Shown: positions 47,901 to 60,800 of the stretch, piece by piece
Layout of the letters: every line of letters starts with the position of its first letter
How positions within the stretch are numbered: position 1 is the first letter of the stretch
Source: Paramacrobiotus metropolitanus
Taxonomy: Eukaryota > Tardigrada > Eutardigrada > Parachela > Macrobiotidae
Reading direction: 5' to 3'
NCBI RefSeq assembly: GCF_019649055.1
Contig: NW_026570222.1
Coordinates: 2,294,001 to 2,358,000, forward strand
Length of the DNA: 64,000 bases
The notes under the pieces: generated by a model
What the model was told of the DNA's origin: nothing
Database searches by the model: none
What the model saw: the letters and a program-made list of their open reading frames with translations, nothing else
Program-made: the position numbers and the translations under genes

Positions 47901-50900
47901 GTGTATGAACTATGAAGTCTGTTGAAAAGCGCACAAATACCGCTCATTCGCTGTGCCATAATATAAAGACGTGGATTATTTCGAATACTGTATGCATAAA
48001 GACGTGTTACGAAATCAAGCGAAAAATTAGGGATGGAAATACTTATTTAGCGTCGAACCTCCATCGTGCCTCGCACAGTAACAGCTACATAATATATTTT
48101 AAATTACTCAATAAGGCGAACACCTTCTTTCCGTCACCGCTGTAAATTAGGTAAGATATAGAGGAGCAGGGAGCTGCTCCCACTACTTGCGGTAACCCAC
48201 GAAAATATTTTCTTGCAGTTTCGATTACGGATGGGTCTGGCCGAAAGTTAAAAATTTGAAGTTTTAAATCGACGCACGATATTGATGTGCCATAATACAA
48301 CAAGACTGTACTGACCTTGATGACACTATAGGCAGTAGGCACCTTACTATATATCAGAAAACGGAAATTTAGTCCCAGTTATTCATGCGTCTAATTTATC
48401 TTTCGGTTTATTTTGGTTTGTCCTTTTATAATAATATAATAATACAATAATATTATTATTATGTACTGTTATAATATAATTCAACTATTCAAAGATGCAA
48501 CCTAACAGTTAATTGTAAACTAAGCATATTTTATGCGTAATTCATTAAAAGCCAGCTCAGATGTAGCCTTAATTACGCTCAGCTTACTCGTACAAAGCTT
48601 AAAATACAATATATCAACATTCGACAAAAAATACGGTAGATTGGGACATTGGTTGACGTTAGTATGCCGGGCATCTGTATAATTATTAATTACATTATGC
48701 TCGGTTTTGCTCACAATAAAAGTTAAACTGTCGCATGCCAAAATAAGACTGGTGGATACTGTATACCATGCAATAACAATAAATACTGAGTCTGAAGTAA
48801 CGGAACGGAGCAATGTTATAAAATGGAATACTTTGACAACATAGGTGACTTATCGTTGTCTAGCTAAGGAAAGCTATACATTACCGTGGAAAAAACAAAT
48901 AAGACAGTAACTTAAAGGTGTTTTTGGTATATTTGCGCGTGAGAACACGGAAACAAATTAACAACACTAGAATTAAGTACAGTAACTCTGACAAGCAACT
49001 ATACAACTCGGATAAACATAAGTAATGAAATTGGTGCACATATTAGTCCATTTTATAAAGGTTCGCTCAACATACTTAATCCTATACGAAAACAGGAATG
49101 ATCTGCTGAACTGTTCAGTACAGCACGTTACGCCACCAGGAACAGCGCAATATGCATGTATTTGCTCAGTGAGGACTGGCATGCCTTAACTTGACCTTTA
49201 CCTGTGTCCCTAATCGATCCGGATGCGGTGCCGTAAAGAGAGGATAGCAGTTCTGGATAATGCGATCCTGGTTCGCCAATACAGAACCATCCGCGCTATA
49301 CACGAGTGAGTGCTTACATATAAACACTGACACCGTATAGAAAAACCTCAACCATAATCCCTCAATCAATTCAAAACGCAGTAATTCGCGCGTACAGCAA
49401 TAGCATTAAAATCATAACCTGTTCAATTAAGCTATATGCAAATGAGCTTCCGTTTAATAGCTGAAACAATGAAAGTGGAATGGCACTGCAATATTTTCAC
49501 CATGCTGCTCGGAGACGCCAAATAAATGTCGATAAAATCAATCATGTAAAACTTCCCGGAATTGCAAAATAAGTATTAGGTTTTCTAGGCAGAAAATCCT
49601 TCTGCGTTCTAATCCATTAATCGTAATGATTGGATGGCAAAATAGATAGAAATACGATAGAAAAAAGCGTAGAAGACTGTGGGTACAGAAATTCCTGTAG
49701 GTACAGCGGTTTCATGAAAAAGCGTTCAACAGCTTGTGAATTTATGATTGTACTGTTGAAGATGCACGGCGATCGCGATGTATCGACTCACCGGCTACCC
49801 AGTAGATATGGGCGGAATTGGTAACAACGTGCAGAAAAATATGGATGTAAATCCAGAAGCAGAAACCGTATTTCATTAATCTGATTGTGCACATGCACTG
49901 TATAATCATGCGGGTCTGCCTATGTGCGTACGAGAACCGAGTGATCGCGCAAGCAGCTTCCGCTGAAACTATGCACTGCATTCCCGAGCGTACGATTTAG
50001 CAGGCGTACACCTGCCTGTACTGCACTTCGCGGTTTGCGATCACAGCGCATGGGAAACCCAATCAGCTGGGAAGAAGCACCTACGAACTGCGTGTAGGTG
50101 TTTCTACGTCAAAATTTGGGGATACAACCAGTTAGTCGCTCTCCTGTGTGTTCACTCGCTAACTCGATATTCCATGACAGTGCAGCAGCCATCGTGCTGC
50201 TGGCCGTGTGCCGGTTTCTGGATATGCATGCTAAAGCTGTATTTATTGGACTCGTATAATTTACCGGGTAGCTGTTATGTATAGATAACTAGCTAGACAA
50301 TTAATTTATAATACCTATATTTCAATTGTGCAGCCATCTAAAGAGCTAAGATATGGGAAACAATCTTGCAGATTACCAGCGCAAGTACAGTATCCGGAGT
50401 GGAATACTTTTCAAAACAGGTTTCATTCGGTTTTTCTCACTACCTACGTACGTCTCCGTACAAATGCTTGCTTTATGTACATGATAACCGATAGTCTTCT
50501 ACATCATTACAAGTAGAATAAACATCATGAGACATGTACTTTAATTTATGCAAGACACGGTCAACAAGAACTTTTTGCAGTACATATGTACATTTACAAA
50601 AAAAGTCGGCAAAACTAGCTTGAGACAATTGTTGTACCTAATAATTGTACATAATAATTATTATCAGCTACTGGATGTGCTATTTGCATTGTTGCAACAA
50701 CCTATTTGAATGCTGTAATCACTTTCGTAATCATAATCTCGAACTTACAACAGTGCCTGAAACAAAAATGAATTTGAATTACGACTAACGATTTTGAGAA
50801 CATTTGATTTTTTTTAAAGATTTGTGTATCGACATCGAAAAGCAGACTTTAAAGATTAGTTTTAACCGTCAAGTAATGCGGGAATATGGGCAAAAAATAA

Positions 50901-52204
50901 AGCTTCTTTCGCGATATATACTTAATTAAGGAAAGCGCGATAATATTAATTTTGCGATTACATTAGTTTGAGTATTTCAGTTCTAAATAAACTGAATAAA
51001 CTGAAGAAGACAAGCTGGATCTATTTTATTGTCGAGAAAATTACTTTCGAGTTTACCAACATTGGAGTTTACCAGGCTTAGTAATTCCAACCATTTCAAA
51101 ATAAATCTTTTAGTTTTTGGCCATTCCAGAAGCGAAAAATAAGAAAACCGTCTACCGCCTGCAAAGGTAAAAAGCTTTTTCAAGTGTTCAAACCGTTGCA
51201 TATAATGTTCGCTTTTGTATAACACTGTATAATATTGTACGTAATATTCGCTGTCCCCGATTATAAACTGCATATACAGTAGGCATGATTTTTAGTTTTT
51301 ATTTATCAACAGTTATTATTTTTTTCTTTTAAGTTCTTTATTGACACCATCAATTACTCGTATATTCTGGCACAGTCGGTTTTACATTCCCGTATATAAC
51401 ACAGTTGTATATAGTGACTACGGTACAAGAAATCTGAAATGCAAAAACATTAACAAATTATGAATTCGTACGAAAATTCAATAACCAATAAACTGCAGAG
51501 TAGCAAAAAATTGCATTTGCTGCGCATTTTTTATACAGCGATTAATGCATGACCTTAATTCAAACTTTAGAGAAGACAAAATCGCCATCTTTCCCTGAAA
51601 GTAAACTATGCACAGTAGCGGCATTTTTTGACAATCGTCAATTAAAAACGTTGCAGATAGTGCGGAATTCGAAACCATACTTCCTCCTCGATAATAATGA
51701 TACTATACTTCTATCGAATTTGTCCAGTGCTGTTACAACTTTGCACAATAATTACATAAGTTCCATAACGTACGTACTCTTAAGAACCATGCCGATTTAA
51801 AATAATCAAAATGCAATTTCAAAAATTAAGAACTCCTATTTAGATTTTTCGCAGTTTTCCAAAATTTAATGCGTGAATGTTCGCATATAAGGTTGTGCTA
51901 CGTACTCATACGCTGTCCTTGCTGATTGGGAAATCGCAGTCGAGTGGATGAGTTATGATTGGCCGTGATTGTAATGGGCGACACCATGACATGCTGATGA
52001 TATCGTGTTATGCTGTTTTCTCAACGTAGCAAACGCAAAAGATAAAAGGTCCATACGGTTAAGTTCGACTTTAATATGTCAAATTAAACCGCGGATTTCA
52101 TATCCCGCTTTGTTAGTGCAGTATTTGTATTTATTATAACATCATTACACCGGTTCGGGGTTCAAAGTTTTCGCAGCACGTGATAAGAATTGTTTTGTAT
52201 TTCC
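44942..52204. other. Gene-poor region between the CNG and Lmx1-like genes
   Basis: About 7 kb without a firm gene. Apart from the possible CNG exon near 46.8 kb, frames are short and unrecognised. On the opposite strand at 46774-47001 an uninterrupted frame has a hydrophobic start (GRLLLVVGLSLLVATVV), but it begins with GTG and has no clear splice context. An AT-rich repeat lies near 48425-48480. The right part is presumably upstream of the Lmx1-like gene. Confidence 0.5.
46752..46826 (-). CDS. Possible upstream exon of the CNG gene
   Basis: An open frame encoding KPTTSKSLPNGTQKNGTGE ends at GAG|GTAATT in phase 0, which matches the phase-0 acceptor of the first firm CNG exon at 44941. Its upstream boundary is unclear because no ATG occurs in frame before a stop; an acceptor at CCAACAG near 46813 is possible. 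The link would need a 1.8-kb intron. Composition fits the unstructured CNG N-terminus, but this is weak evidence. Confidence 0.25.
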
Positions 52205-55200
52205 ATGGCCGAAAAAATTTGTGCGAATTGTCATTTGGCAATAAGAGACCCTTTTATCATGCAGATGGGTTCCGAGTTTTGGCACGAAACATGCTTGACC
52301 TGCCAAGTATGCCGTGTGGTCCTGAAGGATTCTTGTTTTAAGCGCGATACTAAAATCCTCTGCAAAAACGACTACGAACGGTGAGCGATAATTGTCCTCA
52401 GGCCGATTAGCGTTTGTACAAAACAGTTTCTTTCTTAGCAGATTAAAAAATTTAGCGTTTATCTCTCCTTGCGTAATATGATATTTCATAATTGTTTGTG
52501 TTAACTGAAGTGTTTTACATCGCCTGTTATTATCAATTAAGAGTAAAATATTACAAGAATAACCATACATTTTTTACAACAGTTTTGCGTGTTTGAATCA
52601 GTGTTTTATTGTAGTCTGTTTTATGACCTTTAAAATGCTTACTTATAATACTTGTAATATTACGGTGACATTAAGCAGTCAACGAGTTTTGGCTGTCCTT
52701 GCTGTATGGTAATAGTGGTTGGGCTAACCTTTCTTGTAAAACTGATTTTTGGCGTACACGTTTGCAACACTGGAACTTCCGATGCGTTGTTGTATCTGCA
52801 TAAATCTGAAGGGCAGTCAGGAAAAGACATGAGAAGTAGCACCGACAACCTCCCTCGTGCTCTTAGATTTTTATATGTGCTCACCATATATTCGAAAACC
52901 TAAACTTTTCTCCAAATTGTTGCGCACTGTGTAGTACAAAGGTATTAAATTGTTCACTTCAAAGGTTTAATGTACAAATTCACTTCAAAGGTTTAATTAC
53001 AGTATATAACTGCTACTCTTTGCACGCTGACGCTGGCGTCGACGATACTTTTTAACAATCGTACGACTAGCAATATTAATATTGCTAGTCGTACGATCGT
53101 TAAATAAACTCATGATGAATTAGAGTTAGGTTACAAAAGTAGAATGAATATTCATTTTACTTTTAAATACGGTACCCAAAACGCTCATCGTATTGCCGCG
53201 CATTATCTGGAGCTTTTGAAACGTTGAAACAGAAACCAGTGGAGCTGTTCTCTGCGGTTCTGACTTCTGACAGACAACTTGTTGCCAATATTCCTGAGGA
53301 AAGACACTGCCCATATAGCACCATGTTCCCAAAATCTTTACTTTTGTCTGAAAACACTAAAATGATCGAGCGATTCGGTATTCTAGTAAATGGTGCAATA
53401 CTTATGAATGTTTGTAAGAGTGACAACTAACTAATTATTAAAACTTTTAGCTTCTAATTTGGTGCATCTCGAACTTAAATTAACTACAGCTTGTTACGAT
53501 ATATAAGTCCAGATGCAAACAGAAGATTGGCCCTTTTCTTACAGTTTAGTTGTCTAATATAAGGTCAACCGAGTTCTACAAGCATAAGAAATTGCACTCT
53601 ACATGCCTTCAGGTTGCAACAGAGCTGGTAGATAAGTACTTATAACTACTGCATTAAAATTACAAGGGAATTTTATGATACAATAGTTTGTTATTGCGAA
53701 GAAAAAGCAGTTCTAAAAATTTAGTAAGCGAAGTACCGCATAAAATATATTATATAAAATTCTAACACACGGAAACTGACTCCAGTTCATTTTGGCATAT
53801 TTACAAACTACCCCAGAGTTGTCGAAACGGCAAAAGCTGATATACCATAAAATTGTTATACAAATATCATATTGGTCAGTATTATGAACTTATAGCGGCA
53901 ACGGTAAATGAAGTCGAGCGGCGTCATCGCCTATTAGCAGTGCTTGGGAATAGCTCAAACACAAAAAGGTTAATGATGTTTGCAGTCGTTCATTAAGCTC
54001 ATTAGATCTGTGGAAAATTGCAATCGGAAATGTAGAATGACTGTTTAGGAGGAAATCGAGCGTGCTGGCTGGCTGTCAGCGCTATCGTATGCATAAACTG
54101 CACACCGCTAAAGGTCACACCACTAATCGTTTCTTACACACTGTCGACACAGAGCCTCGTTTTCCAGTTGAACAGTTTGTAATGCCGCGATTTGGTGGTT
54201 GACAAAAAGAATGGGTAAACGTAAATTTTCACAGAGCGCAATCAAAACACAGACCGATGGTCATGATCCGAACACAGCATCCATCTACCCTACGGCTATA
54301 GTAAGCTGCTAGTGCAAGCGTTCCTTCTTCCGTAGTGCTGCTGGATGCACTATTTGGAAATTGTAGCGACACACACGTATCCGTGTTGACACGATGACGC
54401 AGTGCTTATTCATCCATTCAACTGTTGGACTGGCGACAGCACTTGCGAATTTAATTAAACCATTGCTACAGCTGCACGGGGTCATCACAACGGAAGTGCT
54501 GATGACTTTCTGGATCAGCTTGTAAGGACGAGTGAGTGTGTCGAAAATGGGAGAGAACAGGAAAGACCAGATTCAATATTTTACAGAAGTGCGCCCAGGC
54601 ACACACATATGCCGATCATAATACGCTCAGCCTGGTTTACTTTCCTTTTAACGACAATTTTTATTGACAGTGGTTTGTTTCAGTGACTTTCAGTGGATGC
54701 TAGCTATAGAAAGGAATTTTCAAGTGGTGCAGTGTATTTCTCCTCGCGTCTAACATCGAAATGGCTGGTGCAACATCTGCGCGAAAATTCACACTATACA
54801 GTATTGGTAAACACAAATTAAAACCCACTGTGTGCATCATAATCACCGGCATTAAAACGAACTCTGACAGACAAGTAGTGGAAATTAAATCACGATGCAA
54901 AGGAATGAGAGGGCATAATATACCACCCACCGCCCATAGCAGGATAGCGGGAAGCTGTGTGATCAACTTATCTGCATTGCCTATCTTCCATATGGCACCG
55001 CACAATTAAACATGACTCAAAGTGATTATTGGCACTGCAACCAATGTTGCGGCTGTTTTAAAACCAACTCCCACGTTTACATCGAACCGTAATCCATAAA
55101 AAGGTTTATTCGGTGCACACTTATTTTCGTCTATGGACAAAATGTTCTAAACAGAATTCAGTTGCCAGTCTCCGTGAGCACTCTGTACTTCATTTGTAAG

Positions 55201-57802
55201 AGAAGTATAGAACCGCATGTATTAAATTTAAGCTAAAATAGCCAGAGCAACTGCAAAACAGGCATGTCAGAATTACCAGCTTAAAGATGTTTCAGAACTT
55301 CAAGAAGTATTACGAATTCATATTTGTATACCGTATAGCAAAAAGCCGTTTAGCACGTGCAGTGTATTGGCGGTTTTGTTGTAATAGATTCTTTTTAAGT
55401 AATACAGAAGCAATAAGTACTGATACGTCGAACTCACTATACTTCGTACACCATATTAGTTTTCTAGGCCTGATCGTAATTCCGTGCGTAAATGCCCATG
55501 AAATCAAGTATCATTTGACTATTCAAAGTTCTGATGCTTATCTAGTGCTAATGGCATCTAAAATGCAGCAGCTGCTTACAATATCGTTTGAACTTCCACG
55601 ATGCTAGATGCATTCGCTACTCGTATAAAACTTAGTGGAGCTTAAAGGACTTCTGTGTGCAATTGACGAGAGATAGCTGATAATGCGTGACATTGTTAAA
55701 AGTAAAATTAAGTATACTTTAGCTATATGTGTATCCCCTGACTCCTTCGAATTATCAATACATTATCAATAAATAATTATAATAATCCATACTTGATTCA
55801 TGCTATACCGGCGGTCTGGATATGTTACCACCGCCGGTGTAATACTGCGGCAAGGCATACAGTATATGTAATTTACAGCCAGATTGTTCGTGTATATGTT
55901 CGGCACAGGCGGTGCTAAAATAAAACTTAAAATTCTTTGTAGACAATAGTTGCAATGCACTCTTTTCTCCGGAATTTGCAGGTTGTTTGGCATAAAATGT
56001 TCGGTATGTAACCAGTTGGTGCCAGGACGGGAGTTAGTGATGCGGGTGCTGGGAAATATCTATCATCTACGGTGTTTCATGTGTTCCCTTTGCGGGCGAT
56101 CGTTACAAAAAGGGGATCAATTCATAATTCGCAATGGACAGATCATATGTTCTATGGACTTTGATAGAGAACCTATACCGTTCCAACAATGCGTTGCATT
56201 CAGCTCGGTTCTAAGCTGCATGGATAAGCTTGCTGGTCAGTACTTAAACTTAAATGTATGCGGTAATGTCCACTACAGTACCCATTCTGTTGAATTTGTA
56301 TCAGCGCAATTACAGTATGCAGTATGTCATATGGCGTCCCTTCAAACATTTTTAGGTACAGATGAAAACATTCTATTGATTTCACATCCTCACACTGCTG
56401 CGGATACTTCCCGACGGGGCCCGAAACGTCCGCGAACAATCTTGACCAGTCACCAACGCCGAGCATTTAAATCTTCGTTTGAAGTCAGCCCGAAACCTTG
56501 CCGGAAAGTCCGTGAATCACTGGCAAAGGATTTGGGTCTAAGCGTTCGCGTTGTTCAGGTGTTGCATTACGTTATCAACTTATAATTTGCATTTACTTTT
56601 ATTGAACAAACGGGCAAGTAACCTATTACGAACTAACTCGTATTGCAGCATGGTAATTTAAAGCTTGCTATGTGAAAAAACTGCACCATACGGTGATATG
56701 TTCAGTAGAACAGGACAAAGGATTAACATTTAGACCGAAGAAATTGCCTTATCATGAAGAGAGGACCTCTCTTCAACTGTAGTTCACAATTTACAGCACT
56801 TGCACATGACTACGAGTAGTTGTTTTTTGATAGGTTTGGTTCCAAAATCAAAGAGCTAAGGTAAGTTTTTTATTATTATATTTTAAGTATTTTTGAAACC
56901 CACGTTTGCTACCATTTTCCAAATCATTATTATTATCTTAGAAAGTTATTACAGAATATTACCGTTACCGTTACAGAACATACTGTAACATATCTCGACT
57001 AAATGGTCACATAAGACCTGCGTGCTGACTGCGTGCACCCAGATAACCTTACCATTAAATAACTAACTATACCTGCCCTTCGTATTTTTATTTTTGTTTT
57101 ACTTGTTAAATTCTTAAATAGATAAAGAAGCTGCAGCGCCGTCAGCAACAAGTGCAGCAGCAGCCGAAATCCGGGAACAACGTGGATAAGGATGCCGACA
57201 GTGATGACGACAGTATTTCGATCTTAAGCTCACTGGACCTGGATGATCTCAAGTCGGACCCGGATAGTGAAAAATCTACCTCAAGGGAGATAAAAGAACA
57301 CAAAGCCAGCAAAATTCCAAAAACTGCATCCACAAAAAGTATATCCTGGATTGAAGTGATTGATTTGTTATATATCGTTAAACACAGCTGCAGCGCAAAT
57401 TTCTATAGCACTTATCTTATGAAATGCAATCTTGTGAATTGCTTAAAACAATCTTATGAAATACAAAAGTTTTTCTTTATTAGCGCGTTTCACCAGGTTC
57501 TGCTTTCCTTATCTTTAGAATCGCGAACTTCAAAACGGTCGGGTTTCGTTGCCGACGAGAATGCCGGTACAAAAAAGGCCGCGCGAAAACCGACCGGCTT
57601 TTCACTGGATTCTTTGACCTCACTGGCGTTATCTCCAAGTGCCTCCACTATGGAGGACACTACGGAAGCTGATCTCTTGAAGGCTCTACAACGCCGTTCC
57701 GGATTTGACTGTAGTTCGAGTAGCTCGGATATCAAAGGACACGAACTGAATCCTATTGACAGCCTGTATTCCATGCATTCTTCTTATTTTAACTCTGAAT
57801 AA
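52205..57802 (+). CDS. Lmx1: LIM-homeodomain transcription factor, Lmx1 type
   Basis: Six exons in phase (52205-52380, 55982-56235, 56356-56558, 56834-56860, 57122-57338, 57519-57802) give 386 aa. LIM domain 1 (residues 5-57) has CANC, WHETCLTCQVC and CKNDY. LIM domain 2 (about 64-117) has CSVC, YHLRCFMCSLC and CSMDF. The homeodomain (about 166-225) reads PKRPRTILTSHQRRAFK, then PCRKVRESLAKDLGLSVRVV and WFQNQRAKIKK, then LQRRQQQVQQQ. The KRPRTILT and CRKVRE blocks and the following glutamine-rich stretch identify the Lmx1 group. These are nuclear factors for neuron subtype and limb or appendage patterning. The C-terminal part is serine- and aspartate-rich. Two of the introns (56236-56355 and 57339-57518) are stop-free and multiples of three, so longer isoforms cannot be excluded. 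The start lies close to LIM1, and a further 5' exon is possible. Confidence 0.93.
52955..52997 (+). repeat. Two-copy direct repeat
   Basis: TTCACTTCAAAGGTTTAAT occurs twice, separated by a few bases, about 55 bp before the palindrome in the same intron. Confidence 0.7.
53051..53104. repeat. Near-perfect 54-bp palindrome
   Basis: The centre is CAATATT|AATATTG between 53077 and 53078. Twenty-six of 27 base pairs match outward to TTTAACAATCG/CGATCGTTAAA, with a single mismatch. There is no loop, so this would form a cruciform and not an ordinary stem-loop. Confidence 0.85.
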
Positions 57803-60800
57803 TCGCAAAAAAACTGTTGACCTTTAAAAATTTCAGTGCAATGTCCGAGTTCATTTTTTGAGAATAGTCTATCGTTTTAACTGTCGTTTGTTTTGTAATG
57901 ACCATTTTGAAATTGTGGATCTCAGGAGGGTATACGTACATATATTTACTTGCAAAAAAGTGTTGCTATTTGAGTTCTACTGATAACGGTACATTCTTCA
58001 GCAATCGTGTGTATATATTTGTATAGAAGTATGGGTAAAACGGCAGAACTAAAAACACCAAGCAGAATATTATCATATTCTATCAATTTCTCCTCATAGA
58101 ATTTTCAGAATTTTCAGCAGTAGATTTCTTGACCTGTTCAAAAACAAAAGAAACTACCAAAGTATCAAAATCAAGTTTAGACGTAACTTGTGGGTGCGAT
58201 TTGTTAACTGCCGGTTACGGTTTTTCTGTACACCGAGCAACACTATTGCCCAGCATCTGCTTTTGTAGTAAACAGTCCCCACATTTTCGGGCTCGCAATC
58301 GTAATAAATTAGATTATGGTATAGTTTCGGCATGTACAGCTGGCAAGCCGGCTGGGGAAGTACCCTGTGCCCCTTCCGTATCGAGTAGAAACAATTTTCT
58401 TTCGATTTGCCAAACGATTTGTCGATCGGTTTAGTATTGTCATCCGGTGACGTCCTTGCGCAGCACTTTAAAAATATACGACGATGCAGAAGTTAAATAC
58501 TGCCAAGTTACCAACAGTCGGAGTAAACATAGCCGTTAATTTTAATTTCATATTAATTCATGAGAACACAACGAAGAGTAGCATAAATTATAAAGGCCGG
58601 CACTTAGAAGTTAATTTTAAAATATAAACTGTAGAAGCGCGTTGGTTCTAAATTTTGGCAGATCGTATTGTACAGAGTACCAGCGTATCCATGCGTACTT
58701 ATTCCGGTGTCAAACCGTGACCGGCAAAACGTTTGCGTAACATAAAAGAATTACGTATAGATATATCGTTCCGCTGCAGCATTTGGTAATTATGAATCTG
58801 TGATATTTTCTTCTATGTTGTTTCTATCAGAAAAAAATGCAACTACAAACGTCAGAATTTTGGAAAAAAGCAAAATTACGGAAAAACTTTGTTTATTTTT
58901 TATGACAAAAAATAGGGACGTACAATGATGACCAAGTCGAATTAATGGCGACGGCGTCATTTTACACCGTTAAAACCGAGCTCTCTTTTTCAGTGTTTTT
59001 ACTCGTTACTCACAATAATTGTTTCTGTTTACTAGTCTATTGATTTTGCTAGCTGACTCATCGGATACGCTTGACAAACCGTACCAGTGTCTATCTGTAA
59101 CTGCGCTACTCATGCAATGCGGCATTTGCACCGAAAATACCAATCATCGTATACACCACACCTTTCACCTATGGTGCGATATATTTTTGGCGCAGTCCAA
59201 AATTTGAAACCTGCTTTGTTCATTTATCCTCAATTCCTCATCGACCGGTATGCGAACTCTTTAGCTGCTCGAACAAATTCCAACTACGACAAGTATGCCT
59301 GATGTATTTATCTATCAATACATACGGATACGATATGCACATATGAATTTGCATTGTTTCCAGTTTTGCTCTCTCTGCAGCCATTCTGCTCCATTGTTGT
59401 AAAGCGGAATATTGCTGGCCAACTACCTTTACAGTTCACTTTACCAGGCATCATATGCAGAGCGACCACTGACTGTAAGTGTATTGTACTTTCATCCATT
59501 TACAGACTAACGTTATTCACACGTTTAAAGATTTGTAGGCTTTTCTGCTAATCTGTTTTTCCGTACTTTACGATACCATATTCCGAATTGCTTCTGGACA
59601 GCAAACACTTTGTGCTTTCCTGCGATAACAAGTTTTGTTCGTTTGGTCCGCGATCAGTGTTATTTGCTTAACGTTATCGGGTATTCCGTTGGGCTCTTCA
59701 CATTTTGTTAGTTTGAAACTTTCCAATACTTTATGGGAAAAATGTTACAGTGGTTCTGGAGCCGTATAATGCGGACATGGATGAATAAACTAGCGGAGAT
59801 GGGTCACTAACTACGAGTGGATATCTCAATAACGAGCGCTTGTTGATAATTACTCTATTTGAAATCGCATATTCGATGGACTTCATGGAATTGACGAAGG
59901 ATCCCCAGTTCGTGCCGTTGCACGAAGAGGAACTGGAATTTTTCGTTGACCTGGCTGTGAATGAGTCGCAGCGGTGGATTGAGGTGAGAGCAGTATATTT
60001 ATTGTCTATGAGGACATTGGAGGTGTTCAAGTATAAAATAATCCGAGCTCGCACGCGTATGCATACTTACTTTGGAAATGTTCAAGCATATTTGGTATTT
60101 ACTTACATGTTTACACTATTCTGTTTATATGTACCAATTATTTTTCCTCAGTACATGATAGCCTGAGCCTGTGGCATAGTTAAAGCTACGATTACATAAA
60201 ACTTTCAAAAATCTGTCAGCGAAAAATTATGGCTACGCTGGAAATTTGCACCAGACAGAGGCACAATTGTCTGGTAAGAGCGTCTGATAAGATAATTGTG
60301 TGTTGCACGGTACGGTTGGCTGTTAAGCATTCTAAAGTGAAATATGCCGTCAGCAATACATAGTACTAACGGTGTGTAATTTCGACGGGTAGTATTTTTG
60401 AAATGTACATTCGCTCCCTGCGGAGCGTAATTTTTGGTTGGCTGCATAAAAAAATATGAAAATTCATTAAGTGTTTTTATAGCGTTATAAACATTCTCCT
60501 GACATTTTTAATCAATAGAAAATTAGCATCACTTTATGACATCGGTAGTTGCATCTTGCGTTCGCTTCGTCATCCAGCAAGTAAGGGACTATTCAAATTT
60601 CCAAAGTTAGGTTTTAGATTTTCCAGGTTTATGGTTTCGGTTAGTCACGTGAGCTGTATTTGGTTTGATCCGAATCTTGACCGATTACCTCGGGGGATTG
60701 CATAATTATAAACCGCTTAGGAATCACTAAAAATTATGGTTAATGGGTAGTCATCTTGTTAACCCCGATACTACCGCGCATAGGTGTGGTAATAATGCTG

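Larger units (their letters stand above)
52381..55981 (+). other. First intron of the Lmx1-like gene (3.6 kb)
   Basis: The intron runs from CG|GTGAGC to TTTGCAG|G between the two LIM domains. It holds a 54-bp palindrome (53051-53104) and a direct repeat of TTCACTTCAAAGGTTTAAT at about 52955-52997. Frames inside (for example 54761-55009) look non-coding. Confidence 0.7.

Noticed and set aside
48425-48480. TAATAATA-rich tract as a possible origin or CRISPR-like repeat
   Set aside because: Simple AT microsatellite; the window is eukaryotic and has no spaced-repeat array.
54761-55009. 82-codon frame in the Lmx1 intron
   Set aside because: No domain or splice logic; composition like the surrounding intron.
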